Positions 34,284 through 45,160 of a DNA stretch of 64,000 bases are shown one piece after another (the first letter of the stretch is position 1; every line of letters begins with the position of its first letter). The stretch is taken from NCBI GenBank assembly GCA_020205615.1, contig CM035162.1, positions 48,516,076 through 48,580,075 on the forward strand, given 5' to 3'. This DNA comes from Panax quinquefolius (Eukaryota > Streptophyta > Magnoliopsida > Apiales > Araliaceae). The notes under the pieces were generated by a model. The model ran no database searches. It saw only the letters and a list, made by a program, of their open reading frames with translations, and had not been told where the DNA came from. Both the position numbers and the translations under genes were made by a program.

Positions 34284-34770
34284 TACGCCGACCTGATCTC
34301 CTCTTCAATAGGAGTATGTAGGCAACCATGTTACATGGCCTGGTCGCAATAAAATAAAAACAACAAAAACATTTCTACCCTTTTCTCCTTGCAAAAACAA
34401 AAACAAATTCCTACACCATTCCTACCACATACAACGTTGAACCTCTTACACCAGGTTCGTACTACGCAGACCTGATCTCCTCTTCAAAAGGAGTACGTAG
34501 GCAGCCATTCATGGTGCGGTCTCACCCCCTACCAAAACATAAAAACTTGTCAACTGGTACTGGGATCATCCTTTAATCCACTACATTTCATTCGACTTCA
34601 GACCAAAGGGATGGAATTACCTGAACTCCTCCTAAATAGGAGATTCGGCAACCATTTAAGTTGCGGTTGTGCCTCAAAGAGCAACACCAATCCATAAGAG
34701 ATGGAATTAACTATGCTTATCCTAAATAGAAGTACTGGCGACCATCTGTGGTGCGGTCAATCTCAGAGAG
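34284..34770. repeat. Four structured hairpin units 3' of pol (copy B)
   Basis: Units begin near 34284, 34463, 34610 and 34700. The best one reads CTACG, spacer, CTCCT, loop CTTCAAA, AGGAG, TA, CGTAG, so two stems pair perfectly, followed by GGCAGCC and GGTGCGGTC. They match copy A unit by unit. The region between pol and the antisense genes has no other recognisable content. Confidence 0.65.
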
Positions 34771-35095
34771 GAAAGCCACACTCCTCTCCACATTTCCATA
34801 CAAAAACCAGTCCCGAGACACCAAAGATGGTAGGGATATACACAGATCAATGATCCATTCTAAAATCTCCAGAGATAACTCAATGTCCATCCCTCAAGGA
34901 GGAATTCAGAATACATCAAGATCACAAGTCTTGAAGAAGCAGGCAAAATATCAAGCAAGTATCAGAGCATATCTAAAAGGGAAGTGATCAAAAATATATT
35001 TCCATGCTATATATAATGTTGTTTGATATACACAATGTAAACTATACAGGACAAAATAACTATGCTAGTATATGCAGGAAAATATCAAAGCCCAG

Positions 35096-36860
35096 CTACA
35101 ACTCAGGATATATGCGAGCTAACAAGCCCAACATGGTATCCCTCTCAGAAGAAGGAGGCGAAGTTGTGGTCTCCTGTTCGAGAGTATCCACACGACCCAA
35201 CAGATCTACAGCCATCTTCTTGGTGACCATATGTTCATCAATAAAAATGCTCATCTCTGCAATCATGCCAGTGGTAAGGGACCTCAACTGCAGATTATAT
35301 CGAGAATTGGCTACATCCCGAAAGCGAGATATGGCACTATCCCGCTCAACTATCACTGCATCTCTGGCTGATCTAGCCTCATCCCGCTCAACAATAGCGG
35401 CATCTCTGCGAGCTAATGCCTCATCTCTCTCTAACAGAGCTACGTCTCTCCCATCAAGGGCAATCAACATCAAGGCTCTAGCCTGGTCTCTCTCGAAGGT
35501 CATCAGATGAAGACTCGCTCAAGTCTTGTCTTTGAATCTTTGAATCACAACAAGGTTAGTAATCTTTGGGAGAATCTAAAGGAAATGCTGGCAACCCGAC
35601 AACTGGTTCCTCCTCGATGTATGAATCAATGTCCTCTATAGGCTCTACATCGTCTGAATCACTACTCGGTAATGTGGATACTACCGCAGCCGATGCAATC
35701 TCTGTCTCCATCCATGCGGAATACTCTGCAGAATAGCTCGGATGGCTCACAGAAAAAACCGTTATCTCACGCTGATCCCAACAAGCGTACACACGGGATT
35801 GGTCCTCTGCTGAAAGGTAGCGAGAAGCGGAACGCTGACCCAACGCCCCCTCGAAAGGATGAAAATCCTGAAACTGGTCAAACTGCGACATCACGACCAG
35901 CGGGTGGTAGGTAGTCATGCCACTCAAGCCAGCCAAAGGGATATAGTCCATGCCCGGAGCATGAGTAATCCAGCTGTAAGGTGAGCTAAGCCCCGAGCAT
36001 GACAATATGCTAAACGAATCTCTGATATACGCCAAGAACATAGACCAAGCCAAAGCATTTGTACACTCCGATGGCTGAAAGGAGTATAACATGGCTATAT
36101 CATGGGTGAAACAATACCCATGCCGTCTAAAGGTGCCAATCGGTATCAAGTGTGACATAAACCACATATATAGCATGACCGAGCTGCCTGTGAACACTCA
36201 TATCGGATACGCGCAGAAGTATGTAGCTGACCTCATAGTCTCTGCTATAATCATCGATATAATGGTACGACCCTCCCCGAGAGCTCTCACTGCCATGATG
36301 ACTCCAATGTCTATCTCATCCATGTACCGTGGCATATAGACATACGATAATACGCACAATAGTAGTACATCAACCCTGGCTAGATGCCAATGATCCTCCG
36401 GTGCGGTGAAATCCCCGGAATGTCATGTATAACTATCCTCAGAGCAAAATCTGTCAAACAAAAAATGCTAGGATATGACGTGACCAGATATAAGCTCATC
36501 CTGCACCACCCTACGCCTCAATCCAGTAAGGGTCATGAACCGTCGACTCATGTCCCCCAAAGCCATATGTACGCAAGGTCTGTCTAGTGGCAGCATCGTC
36601 AACCTTGCATACTCGTCCAGAGTGAGAGTAAACTCCTGGGTCCCAAATCAGAAAACTTGCCTCTCCGATACCAAGTGCTCCAGCATTCCATCAAAAAATC
36701 TTGTAGGAACCTGAAACATCAATAGGGTCATAGTATGTTGTAACAAATGATCTACGTTCACCCTATCTGATGGTGACATGTTATCATACCACGATCGCAT
36801 ACCGGATGCCACCAATGATGGTGGGGTATGATCAATACGACTAACTGTCGAAGAAGACAT
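35096..36860 (-). pseudogene. Antisense gene of Tat copy B: DUF7745-like protein with coiled-coil C-terminus
   Basis: Starts at ATG 36860 (MSSSTVSRIDHTPPSL) and ends at the stop at 35096. Blocks in order: DRVNVDHLLQHTMTLLMF; FTLTLDEYARLTMLPLDRP; YVYMPRYMDEIDIGVIM; MFTGSSVMLYMWFMSHL; SSPYSWITHAPGMDYIPL; SAEDQSRVYACWDQRE; an acidic stretch (PIEDIDSYIEEE); then ALLERDEALARRDAAIVERD-type heptads (about 35470-35330) predicting a coiled coil. The FTLTLDEY block resembles the plant DUF7745 family; I am only moderately sure. Stops near 36650, 36455, 36430 and 36200 and a frameshift near 35530 make it a pseudogene. Extra antisense ORFs downstream of pol are known in some Tat elements. Confidence 0.75.
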
Positions 36861-37171
36861 ATGTACGGGCCGTGTCATAATACCATCCAGGGGTCAATAC
36901 TGAATATCTCTGGACATATATACATATGCATAACATGATACATGCATTGCAGATAATAGATGGCAATATGATATAGGGAATGAAAAAACTATGCATACAT
37001 TCCTAAGTATATCCACATCTAATACATCATCTCTGTACAGCTACAAATATAGGGAAATGGGGCACAGATGCCCTACTACTAACAGAGGCCTATCAAAAGA
37101 TATAGCGAGAATGGGGCACAGCCACCCAATAACTAACAAAAGCTTATCAAAAGATATATCGAGAATACACA
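36861..37171. other. Spacer between antisense genes, copy B
   Basis: Non-coding in all frames and conserved with 13943-14252. It has three related blocks beginning ATGGGGCAC (near 37056, 37113) and AAAGATATA that form an imperfect repeat. Confidence 0.45.
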
Positions 37172-38020
37172 TCAGAAGAAGACAATGGTGTCAATGTCTA
37201 CATCATCAATCCTGTCCACCTGATGTAACTCCTCCTGAGTCACTGGATCTCTATCAACAGGGATGTCAGGCCTATATAGAGGAGGATCTGCACTGGCAAA
37301 ACCAAATGGGTCATCTGAGGGGCCAACGCTTGGGCTGGAAGGATCAAACGAATCTGCCTCTGCCGGATCTTTGCCCAAATGCCGGATAAAGAAATGTGCC
37401 TAGTCTAGTCGCCGGGTCAAACTATCAATCTGTGTCACATGAGTCGGATCTCGGACACAGGCTATCCAATCTGTCATCATCACGGATCCTGGAACCATAT
37501 CCCGCATGAACTGAGTGGCGCGGGACTTGGCTCTAATAGTACGAGGCAACCACCAATGCTGGAATATCTCCTGAGTGCAAGGACCCTTTGATAATGCAAA
37601 ACCATCAACCCCCAACAATGGGATATCAGTGATGGGTGACTGCGATACAGGACAATGATGCCTGGCAGTAGGCAAGATCGACATACGAATCTCCTCTATA
37701 GTGCTCCTAATAGTACGCTCTTCTAAATAGAGCTCCCATCCTCCATCTGTAAAGAGAGGAACTCTCCGGGTGGAAATCACATACTCGACGCCAGTCGGGT
37801 ACCCATCCTCAAAACAGATGGCCAAATGTTCCCCAGAATAGGGAATCAATGTGATGATATCAGCTGTCAACAACTCCAGTTGTAGGCGACAATGAGTGAA
37901 ACCCTCAGCTACAGGGACCTCCGGCAAAATTGAATGATGTCATTGTCATCCTCGTGGATAGGTATCTAAACCTAACACACTCACAGGATGCAAGCATGGG
38001 AGCCTCCCGTAGGCCCAAAA

Positions 38021-38099
38021 CTGCCAACACAATGGCAAGACATCTGCGGTCAGTAACACTCTTAACCTATAAATGGGAAATGACAAGAGAAATACTCAC
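38021..38099 (-). other. Intron 2 of the antisense PMD gene
   Basis: 79 bp on the minus strand, donor CTG/GTGAGTATT, acceptor GGCAG/TTTTGG. Removal joins FYPFLL to FWAYGRLP in phase 0, restoring the usual mobile-domain order. Confidence 0.65.
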
Positions 38100-38749
38100 C
38101 AGCAGAAATGGATAGAATCTTAGCCAAGCCTCAGTCAAACCTTGTGAGCGCATACGCATGCTCTGGAAGAAATAGGCAAAGGTGTAGGAACCCCAATCAT
38201 ACTCTCCAATACGGTCCACATGACGTGTGGCGCTGACCAAAGTGAATGACACCGTAGAAGAGTTATCTGCTATGAAGCAGCCTCTAATGATCATTAGGAA
38301 TAATCGCCGAATAATGTGATCCCTGACTCTGACATCATCAGGCATGGACTCACTCAAAATCCCGCTCATAGCATTTACGCTTAAAGGACCTGCAGGTACA
38401 GTCCTGCCCTTGAGCGCCTCGGCCGGAACTCCTAACAAGGATCTGACGGCAGTAGGGGTAATAGTCGCCATGCAAGGCACTGGCTCCCCTCCAAACTTCA
38501 TACCAGTGATAAACTGCCAATCCATCGGCGTCATCATCACCTCACAGTCCAACAGATGGAGTGACTAAGTTTGATGAAACTATCTCTCAGATAGTGCCCT
38601 GAGATAACCCCAGGGACAACGACAGGGAGGATGGAGAAGAATGCCCTGAAACCCCAATCATGCACTACCGCTCTATAATCAGGATGATGAGCCTGATACA
38701 TGGAGTGTATACTAAACCAATTCCCTCGAGGCTGTGTGAAGCCGAGAAC

Positions 38750-38830
38750 CTGCATGAAATGCAGATCAACATCAGAATCCTTTACTCCTTGTCAATAGGA
38801 AAGAAGAAAAATCAAGATCTAACGTCATAC
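38750..38830 (-). other. Intron 1 of the antisense PMD gene
   Basis: 81 bp on the minus strand, with donor GAG/GTATGACG, a T-rich 3' half and acceptor TGCAG/GTTC. Removing it joins HANE to VLGFTQPRG in phase 0. Inferred from frame and splice sites only. Confidence 0.6.
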
Positions 38831-39165
38831 CTCGTTAGCATGTCAATACATCGAGGGATGTTGACTCAAGTCACCTAGAAGCTCTGGGTTTGCCACCTGA
38901 ATACTCGGGAGGTCCCTACGGGAAACATATGCAGCAGGAGCGGGGTCCGCAACCAGAATATCCTCCTCCTCCTCCTCAACATCCGGCCCATCAACCCGGA
39001 CTGGATGTATCACCGCCTCCACCAACCGCCGAGGCTATCTAACAGAACGGGGTCGAGGCACTTCAGAAGCCCTCTTTCGTAAACTAGAAGTGGTCCTACG
39101 GGAACTACCTGGCTGATCCGGATCTATAATATCTGGACAACAAATCTCCAAATCACCTCAGAAAG

Positions 39166-41010
39166 GGTGTGGTATTTCCTGACTTGGAGCTTTTCAAAAT
39201 GCATTTTATGACTACATGCATGCATGCATTACTTTAACAGACATCTACAGTAAAGTTAAAATGCATGACTAATTAAATGCCTACATGTCCCCTTTGTAAA
39301 TAGGACTATCCACATGCACATAGGCATAACTAGGTGGCCATTCAGTAGCGCACCTGCCCCAAAGTCACATACATAATATATGCATTAAATATCAAAAACA
39401 TCAATCTATAAGGTTAACCTCAATACTAGGAGTACTTTACCTTTTACCTTTTGCTCATTGGTCCTCAAATAGGATAAGAAATAGCAGAAAAAGGTTCTAA
39501 TTTGACTGTCTCAAAAGTCAAATTTTTTCACATCATTATGTTCAGCATGGTTTAATACTAACATTTAATATGTTGAATATTTTTTATCAAGTCCTTTGAG
39601 CATACATAATCACTACTATGTGTTTAGATGTATTTTATGCGATAATTCATTTTACAACGGATAAAAACAGGAAAAAAATACATGCATACGTTACCAGGAT
39701 AGTGCAGAACACTTGTACGGTGACAAAATTTGCAGAAAATCGCCCGAACTCAGCAGATCTGAAGGAGAGATCTAAGATTTTTCTTCGCAACACGAGTTGA
39801 AAGTGACTTGTGAGATCAACCTGCAGGATATTAGTATCCACGGTTGGCCGCAAGTCCATCTACGGCTAGAGTAGGTGTACCTGCAGCACCCCTATGTGGG
39901 ACCCACCCATCCGGCTCGGTCCAGTTTGAGTTGCAAAGGAGTTCTTACAGACTGAGAAGGTCAAATCGGGAATAAAAATGCTACGCGATTGAGCAAAACA
40001 AGCCTGCAATCCTGGTCTTCTCAGATGGAACTATGAGTATGTACATCACTCATTGGTAGTCGCCCAAACACGAGGTGTACCATGCCAATGATCTCATTTG
40101 TTACAAATCACATTCGGCAATACCTTGTACAGGTCCAATGCCGCCAATTCCGGGTCATTACCCTAATGATCATGTGGATCCCCGGCGGGGGTTACAACGT
40201 GATTCCCCGGTGGGGGTCACAACGTAAAACCCCGGCGGGGGTTATAATGCATGTTCATCCGTTGACACACATATCAATGAAGGTCAAGCAGCCTTGATAT
40301 CATTATAATAATTGGATGTGAATCCAACAGAGTATCGGAAGCCATCCAATGACCAAACGCTGCCATACACATCAGCGAGGGTACAAACGCCCTCCCCAGC
40401 GGGGGTTACAACGTATTCCCAGGCGGGAGTCACAACGCAATGGTCCATTGGTTCACACGTCAGTGAAGGTTAAGAAGCCTTGACAGTCTACCCCGCAGGG
40501 TTTTCATCTGTTGGATCATACGTCGGTGAAGTACAAATCAATGAAGGTCAGGCAACCTTGACAACATATGATGTTGGTAGTAAATCCAACAGAATCTTGA
40601 CATATCTTGTCGATAAAAACCAAGAAATGGTCAACATCATCAAGGAGGATCAATGATGGAATATGTTATACACATCCTCAAACAGACTAAGCTTTATCCC
40701 CACAGATCTCTTACACATAAGAGGTACCTCCTCAAAATTAAGTCTGTATCAAGGCTTCAGGACTTTGGTGATAACTTCAACATCAACATCCTAACAGATT
40801 CGGATCACACATCTGATCAGGTCATAGTTTCCAATCCTCGGTAAACATTACAAAGATCCAACAATCATCCCCTGCATTTTGGGCAACAACCCCACACACA
40901 TGCATCATACATTTGCATCATGTTGCTACATATAGTATCATGTTTGTCTTCTGGCATTTCAAGTGTCTAAGATTCTTTATCCTACCCATACATTGCACTG
41001 TATGAGTATG
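39166..41010. other. Tat 3' untranslated region upstream of 3' LTR
   Basis: No coding region is supported. It includes CCCCGGCGGGGG repeats (40170-40440) and several words repeated at distance, such as TGAAGGTCAAGCAGCCTTGA and variants near 40275, 40462 and 40540. This region is absent from copy A. Confidence 0.5.
40170..40440. repeat. GC-rich 25-bp repeats (CCCCGGCGGGGGTTACAACG)
   Basis: Copies near 40179, 40205 and 40231 in tandem, and near 40396 and 40420. Each core CCCCGGCGGGG is a near-perfect palindrome with a 3-base centre, followed by GTTACAACG or GTCACAACG. It stands out in an AT-rich window. Confidence 0.75.
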
Positions 41011-41025
41011 ATAAAGAGGGGCATC
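41011..41025 (+). other. Polypurine tract of Tat copy B
   Basis: ATAAAGAGGGGCATC directly precedes the LTR start TGTAGACACTC. Confidence 0.7.
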
Positions 41026-41184
41026 TGTAGACACTCAAATTTTTTTACACACCTGTCACTGATATTGTAAGAAGACAGATTCGTCTTTCAAGAGGGAACC
41101 CTGGAAGATAGTTCATATCCATTCCGGATACTACCAGACGTTTAGCATCGACCCCAGGACACACATTGGGAGTAACAATTCCAA

Positions 41185-41470
41185 CCTCGGAGATAAACCC
41201 GAGGTGTGCAGATCCAATATCGAAACACACATCGGAGAAGACCGATTAATCTCGAAGATAACCCCGAGGTATCCAGTCTCAGTCCCAATCATGGGAATAG
41301 CTACCAACCTTAGTGATCACCCCAAGGAATGCAGTTCCGGCGATAACCCCGCAAATGCTTGTTTCAAATGCAACCAGCTTCAATCTTGGTGCTCACAAAG
41401 AGATACCCAGTATCAACCCGACGATAACACCGAGAGGACATGCACACCTTAGAGTTCACACTGAGGACCT
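41185..41470. repeat. Hairpin-phrase array in Tat 3' LTR
   Basis: Same units as 14755-15065 with independent base changes, for example CTCGG...CCGAG near 41187 and CCTCGGG-type variants. Confidence 0.6.
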
Positions 41471-41945
41471 TCAACACTTGCAGCAGTCCAATCTCAACAA
41501 TAAACCTGAGCAATGTCTGCTTTATCAAGCCCAAACCGGCGACAACTCCGGTGAGGGGAAAAGGCATCATCTTGCCACTCTAAAGCCACATCACGCCATC
41601 TCAACATTTTATATACACCTTTCTACACCACGATGTCCCACAAGAATCAAGGAAAACCAATCCCGAGTGACTATTGTGCGGGGTAACGAATAAAATTTGA
41701 AGCTTGAAGACCAGAGGGAATCGTCCCATCTTCATGACTTTGTACAATCCCTAATCCCATGCCATTGTACAACTCTCGACAACAACGGTCCGAAATAGGT
41801 CTTACATACCTCAGTCAGATGCCCGAATTGCAATTCTGAAAGTTCGATCAGACATTGCAGTGCCTACATGCACGTAGTGGGAGACGACCCGACCCGAGAA
41901 ACCCGGGGCAACTTGCGCAGCTGCAGGTACACCTGCGGCTCCCCC

Positions 41946-41956
41946 TATATAAATAG
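41946..41956 (+). promoter_or_regulatory. TATA box of Tat 3' LTR
   Basis: TATATAAATAG followed by AGGGCTTGGGG, conserved with 15339-15346. Confidence 0.65.
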
Positions 41957-42230
41957 AGGGCTTGGGGTGGCCATTTTAAGAAGAGAGAGAGAGAGAGAGG
42001 AAGCACTGTCAAATTTGCTCCGTACTTGCAATATACTGAGTGCTTTCCCATTTTATACACTTATGAGCTCACATATAGCTACTTTTGTACCGGCGAGAGC
42101 GGAGTTTCATCCACTTTAAAGATATAGAAGTCTTCTTTGGCAGCCCACTATAAGCCTTCTCACACACTTTAAAGCCTTTATCTTCATCTTTGCACACACC
42201 CTTCTTCACGTTGAGAGTCGTGTTGCGTGT

Positions 42231-45146
42231 TGTCAGGAATAAGAATGTGAATGTTATTCCTAATTATATATGATTTGATTATGATATAGATGAATGAATA
42301 TGCAAGTATGCTTGCATTAAGAAAAGCTGTAAAGTCAATTGATAGATAATAGAAACATGTGTACAAGGACTTAGAATGAATTGATCAAGTATGTTAGGTT
42401 GATCCTACATAAGTAAAACAGCTTTGTAAAGTCCTTAAAAAGAAATGATGTACACGGACTATAAAAGTAGAGAGATTAGGCATGCTAGGTTGATCTTATG
42501 ATGTAATAGATAGGCTTGTCTGATCGTCGAGCACTGCACCTGAAATTGGGGTCTTCCAGGAGAGTCAAGGAAAACTCGAGAGCTATCAAGGCAGAATCGT
42601 AGTCTGCAAGATAGTAGATCTCAGAGTTCGTAGACTGCCAAGAGAAACGATGAAGGATTGTAGTGTGTCGAGTAGAACTTCCTTAGGACCGAAGTCTACT
42701 GAGGAAGTCATGTTCAGAATTGTAGAGACAGCATGCCTACGAGCCGACTGAACATCTGCCGAAGCCAAGTCAGAAACGTAAACTACACTCGGAGTCGTAG
42801 AGTCTACTGATGCCGAAGCCAAGTCAATGATCATAGACTACACTCTGAGTCATAGAGTCGTAGTTGAGCAAGATCAGATGAAGACAACAAGCACAAGGCA
42901 GAAATCGTAGAGTGTCAAGATCTGATCTAGGAGTCGTAGTGTCTGCACAGCTGAAGCTGAATCATAGAGTGCAGAACGATGACCTCAACCGTTGTGCTCA
43001 CAATGCCAAGGCAGAATCGTAGAGCAAATACGATTCTCAACAAATGAGCACTCCAAGAATATCCAAAGGAATGAAGCCTCTGGTTGACACTACAATGTTA
43101 CATCCAAGGAAACCAGAGAGCACTCAACGAATGACATGCAAGCTAACACAAGATCTAAACACCAATCTAATCAGCGTTAAGATTAAGTTGTGAAGCCATT
43201 CGAGATGAAGTCTTCCACAAAGAGATCAGAAGAAGACTTCAGTAACTGACTAAGGAAAGTCAGCAGTGCAGTAGCTGTCAAGCAGACAGAGGACAACGAT
43301 CTTGGAAGCTACCAGGATCGTAGTGTTTACCAAACAAAGAAAGAACTGATGAAGTGCATACAGAGATACTGGACAGCTTCTGAAGAACAAAGCTAAAGTG
43401 ATTAAGCATTGGGTCAGTCCATTGATGATAAGTAAACGGGAGATCATAAGGAGAAAGCGAGCTGGACACGCCATAAATCTGAAGTGTCTTGCTATTCAGA
43501 AGGGGCCAAAACAAAGAAGTCAAGTTATCAACATCTGAGAACTGTTGAGGCAAACAGAAGTGTTGGAGTACTGCACAAGAGAAGGAAGAGGTGTTCTACA
43601 TTGAAGATCCAATCAACACTCTTCAAGATCGTAGTGTTGTCTCTACCAGTCAATATGACACTACGATCAGGTCCTTGAAGACATGCATCAGAATCGTAGA
43701 GTTCGAATAGCTGAAGACTGAAGCATTGGCAATGGTTCAATCTGAAGGGTAATATTCGGACAAGAGCTTATTGAGAGCATCAATGCAAAAGGATAACCTT
43801 GATCGAGAAATTAGAAGGAGGAAATAAAGTCTTTGACCTGCCCAAGACATATAAGTAACATCTCTAATGGGGTAGGTAAAACAGTAGACTGCAGTGTCAG
43901 AAAAAGTATGACATGTCACATCAGCAGTCTACCTCAGTAAACTCGAGATCTATGAAGATATTTGAATAGCTTTCAATGGCTACTTTTCAACGGAAGGATT
44001 GGGAAGGAGTATAAATCAGCAAGAGCTTCAAAGATCGAGGAAAGCTGGAGTTGCCGAGTTTGGAATAACGGTGGACTGTTCTAAACCGTATGAGATAGTG
44101 AGTCCGAAGGCTCACTCTACGATCCACCAAGAACACTAGGAGACATACAAAGAAAGAAGTAGAAGTGAGAGTTCTACAATATAGAAGTGAGAGTTCTACT
44201 ACATAAAGAGTGTTCTGAACTGCTGAGAGAAAGAAGAGCGTCATGTCATCTTGATGTCCATCATGGGAAGACTCTAAGTACCATAGAGAAGAGCTCACAG
44301 TCATCTTAGTAAGTCCAACACGAGAAGGCATCAAGTATCAAAAAGGGAGATCACAAATGCCATCATGGTGGCAAGCATGAGAAAGTTTCTAAGTACCTAG
44401 CAGAAGAGCTTACAGTCATCTTAGAAACCAATCTTGTGCAGCCATCACGTATCAAGATGAATGATCTTCAAGGCAGTTCATCAAGGGATCATCAGAGGAG
44501 GTTGAGTAACTGAAGAAGCTTAGCATCATGCAACACTCAACTACACTTCAAGGATGATCACGCCAAGCTGCTAAGTAGAAAAGATGTTCAAAGCATAAAG
44601 ACATCTTAGCAGCTCAGCACCAACTCCAACAAATAAACAAACAACTCAACAAGAAGCCAGGGTCTAAGGGGTCCTTGTCCGGAGGCACTAAACAAAGTTC
44701 CAAGCCTGCTGGGCTTGAAGAGTTCCTAGGGAACTAGAGAAGTTCCAAGGTTGCTGGCCTTGAAGGAATCGTAGTGATTCAGGGTGCTGCCCTTCCTTAG
44801 TGGAAATCCTGCTAGTTAAAAGCAGAAGAGTGGATTAGGAGCTTGAGTCTCTGAACCACTTAAAACCCCTTGTGTCTTTTATATTATGTCATTTACATTA
44901 TGTCTATTAACTGCTATGTATGTTTTAACTACTTACAACTGAACTAACTCTACGAATAATGTATATATGATTATGAATAAATCAATGAAGGGGATCTTTT
45001 ACTTATTCCGTTGTGCTTGAAAAGATTCTTATGTTTGTCATATTCTAATTTAATAGCAATACAAAATAAAAGAGAAAAGTATTTGAAATTAAAAAGGATA
45101 TATTCAACCCCCCTTCTAGATCTATTGTTCATACTGGGAACTAACA
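42231..45146 (+). repeat. 5' LTR of copia-type element 2
   Basis: 2916 bp, TGTCAGGAATAAG to GGGAACTAACA. Long for a copia LTR. It contains about a dozen copies of an ATCGTAG word and an 11-bp perfect inverted repeat GATCGTAGTGT / ACACTACGATC at about 43627-43673. ORFs in it are short and not conserved in the partner. Confidence 0.88.
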
Positions 45147-45148
45147 AT

Positions 45149-45160
45149 TGGTATCAAAGC
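45149..45160 (+). other. Primer-binding site of copia-type element 2
   Basis: TGGTATCAAAGC, two bases after the LTR end; one base different from the iMet-type TGGTATCAGAGC. Confidence 0.8.

Larger units (their letters stand above)
37172..39165 (-). pseudogene. Antisense plant mobile domain (PMD) gene with two introns
   Basis: Runs against pol. An acidic N-terminal part (DGPDVEEEEEDILVADP, about 38990) is followed by the mobile domain: NWFSIHSMYQAHHPDYRAVV, MMTPMDWQFITGMKFGGEP, RGCFIADNSSTVSF, RIGEYDWGSYTFAYFFQSM and, after an intron, FWAYGRLPCLHP. These fit the PMD family (Pfam PF10536), known both in host MAIN/MAIL genes and in plant transposons. Introns at 38750-38830 (GTATGACG...TGCAG) and 38021-38099 (GTGAGT...GGCAG) keep the reading frame when removed. 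The C-terminal part ends near 37172. Stops near 39036 and 38846 and a frameshift near 38550 inactivate this copy. It may come from a captured host gene. Confidence 0.75.
41026..42230 (+). mobile_element. Tat copy B 3' LTR, 5' part only
   Basis: Homologous to 14611-15619, about 90 percent identical by eye, with an extra block at about 41691-41880. The LTR is cut at 42230 by copia-type element 2; the rest is not in the window. It contains the hairpin-phrase array (41185-41470) and a TATA box. Confidence 0.85.
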
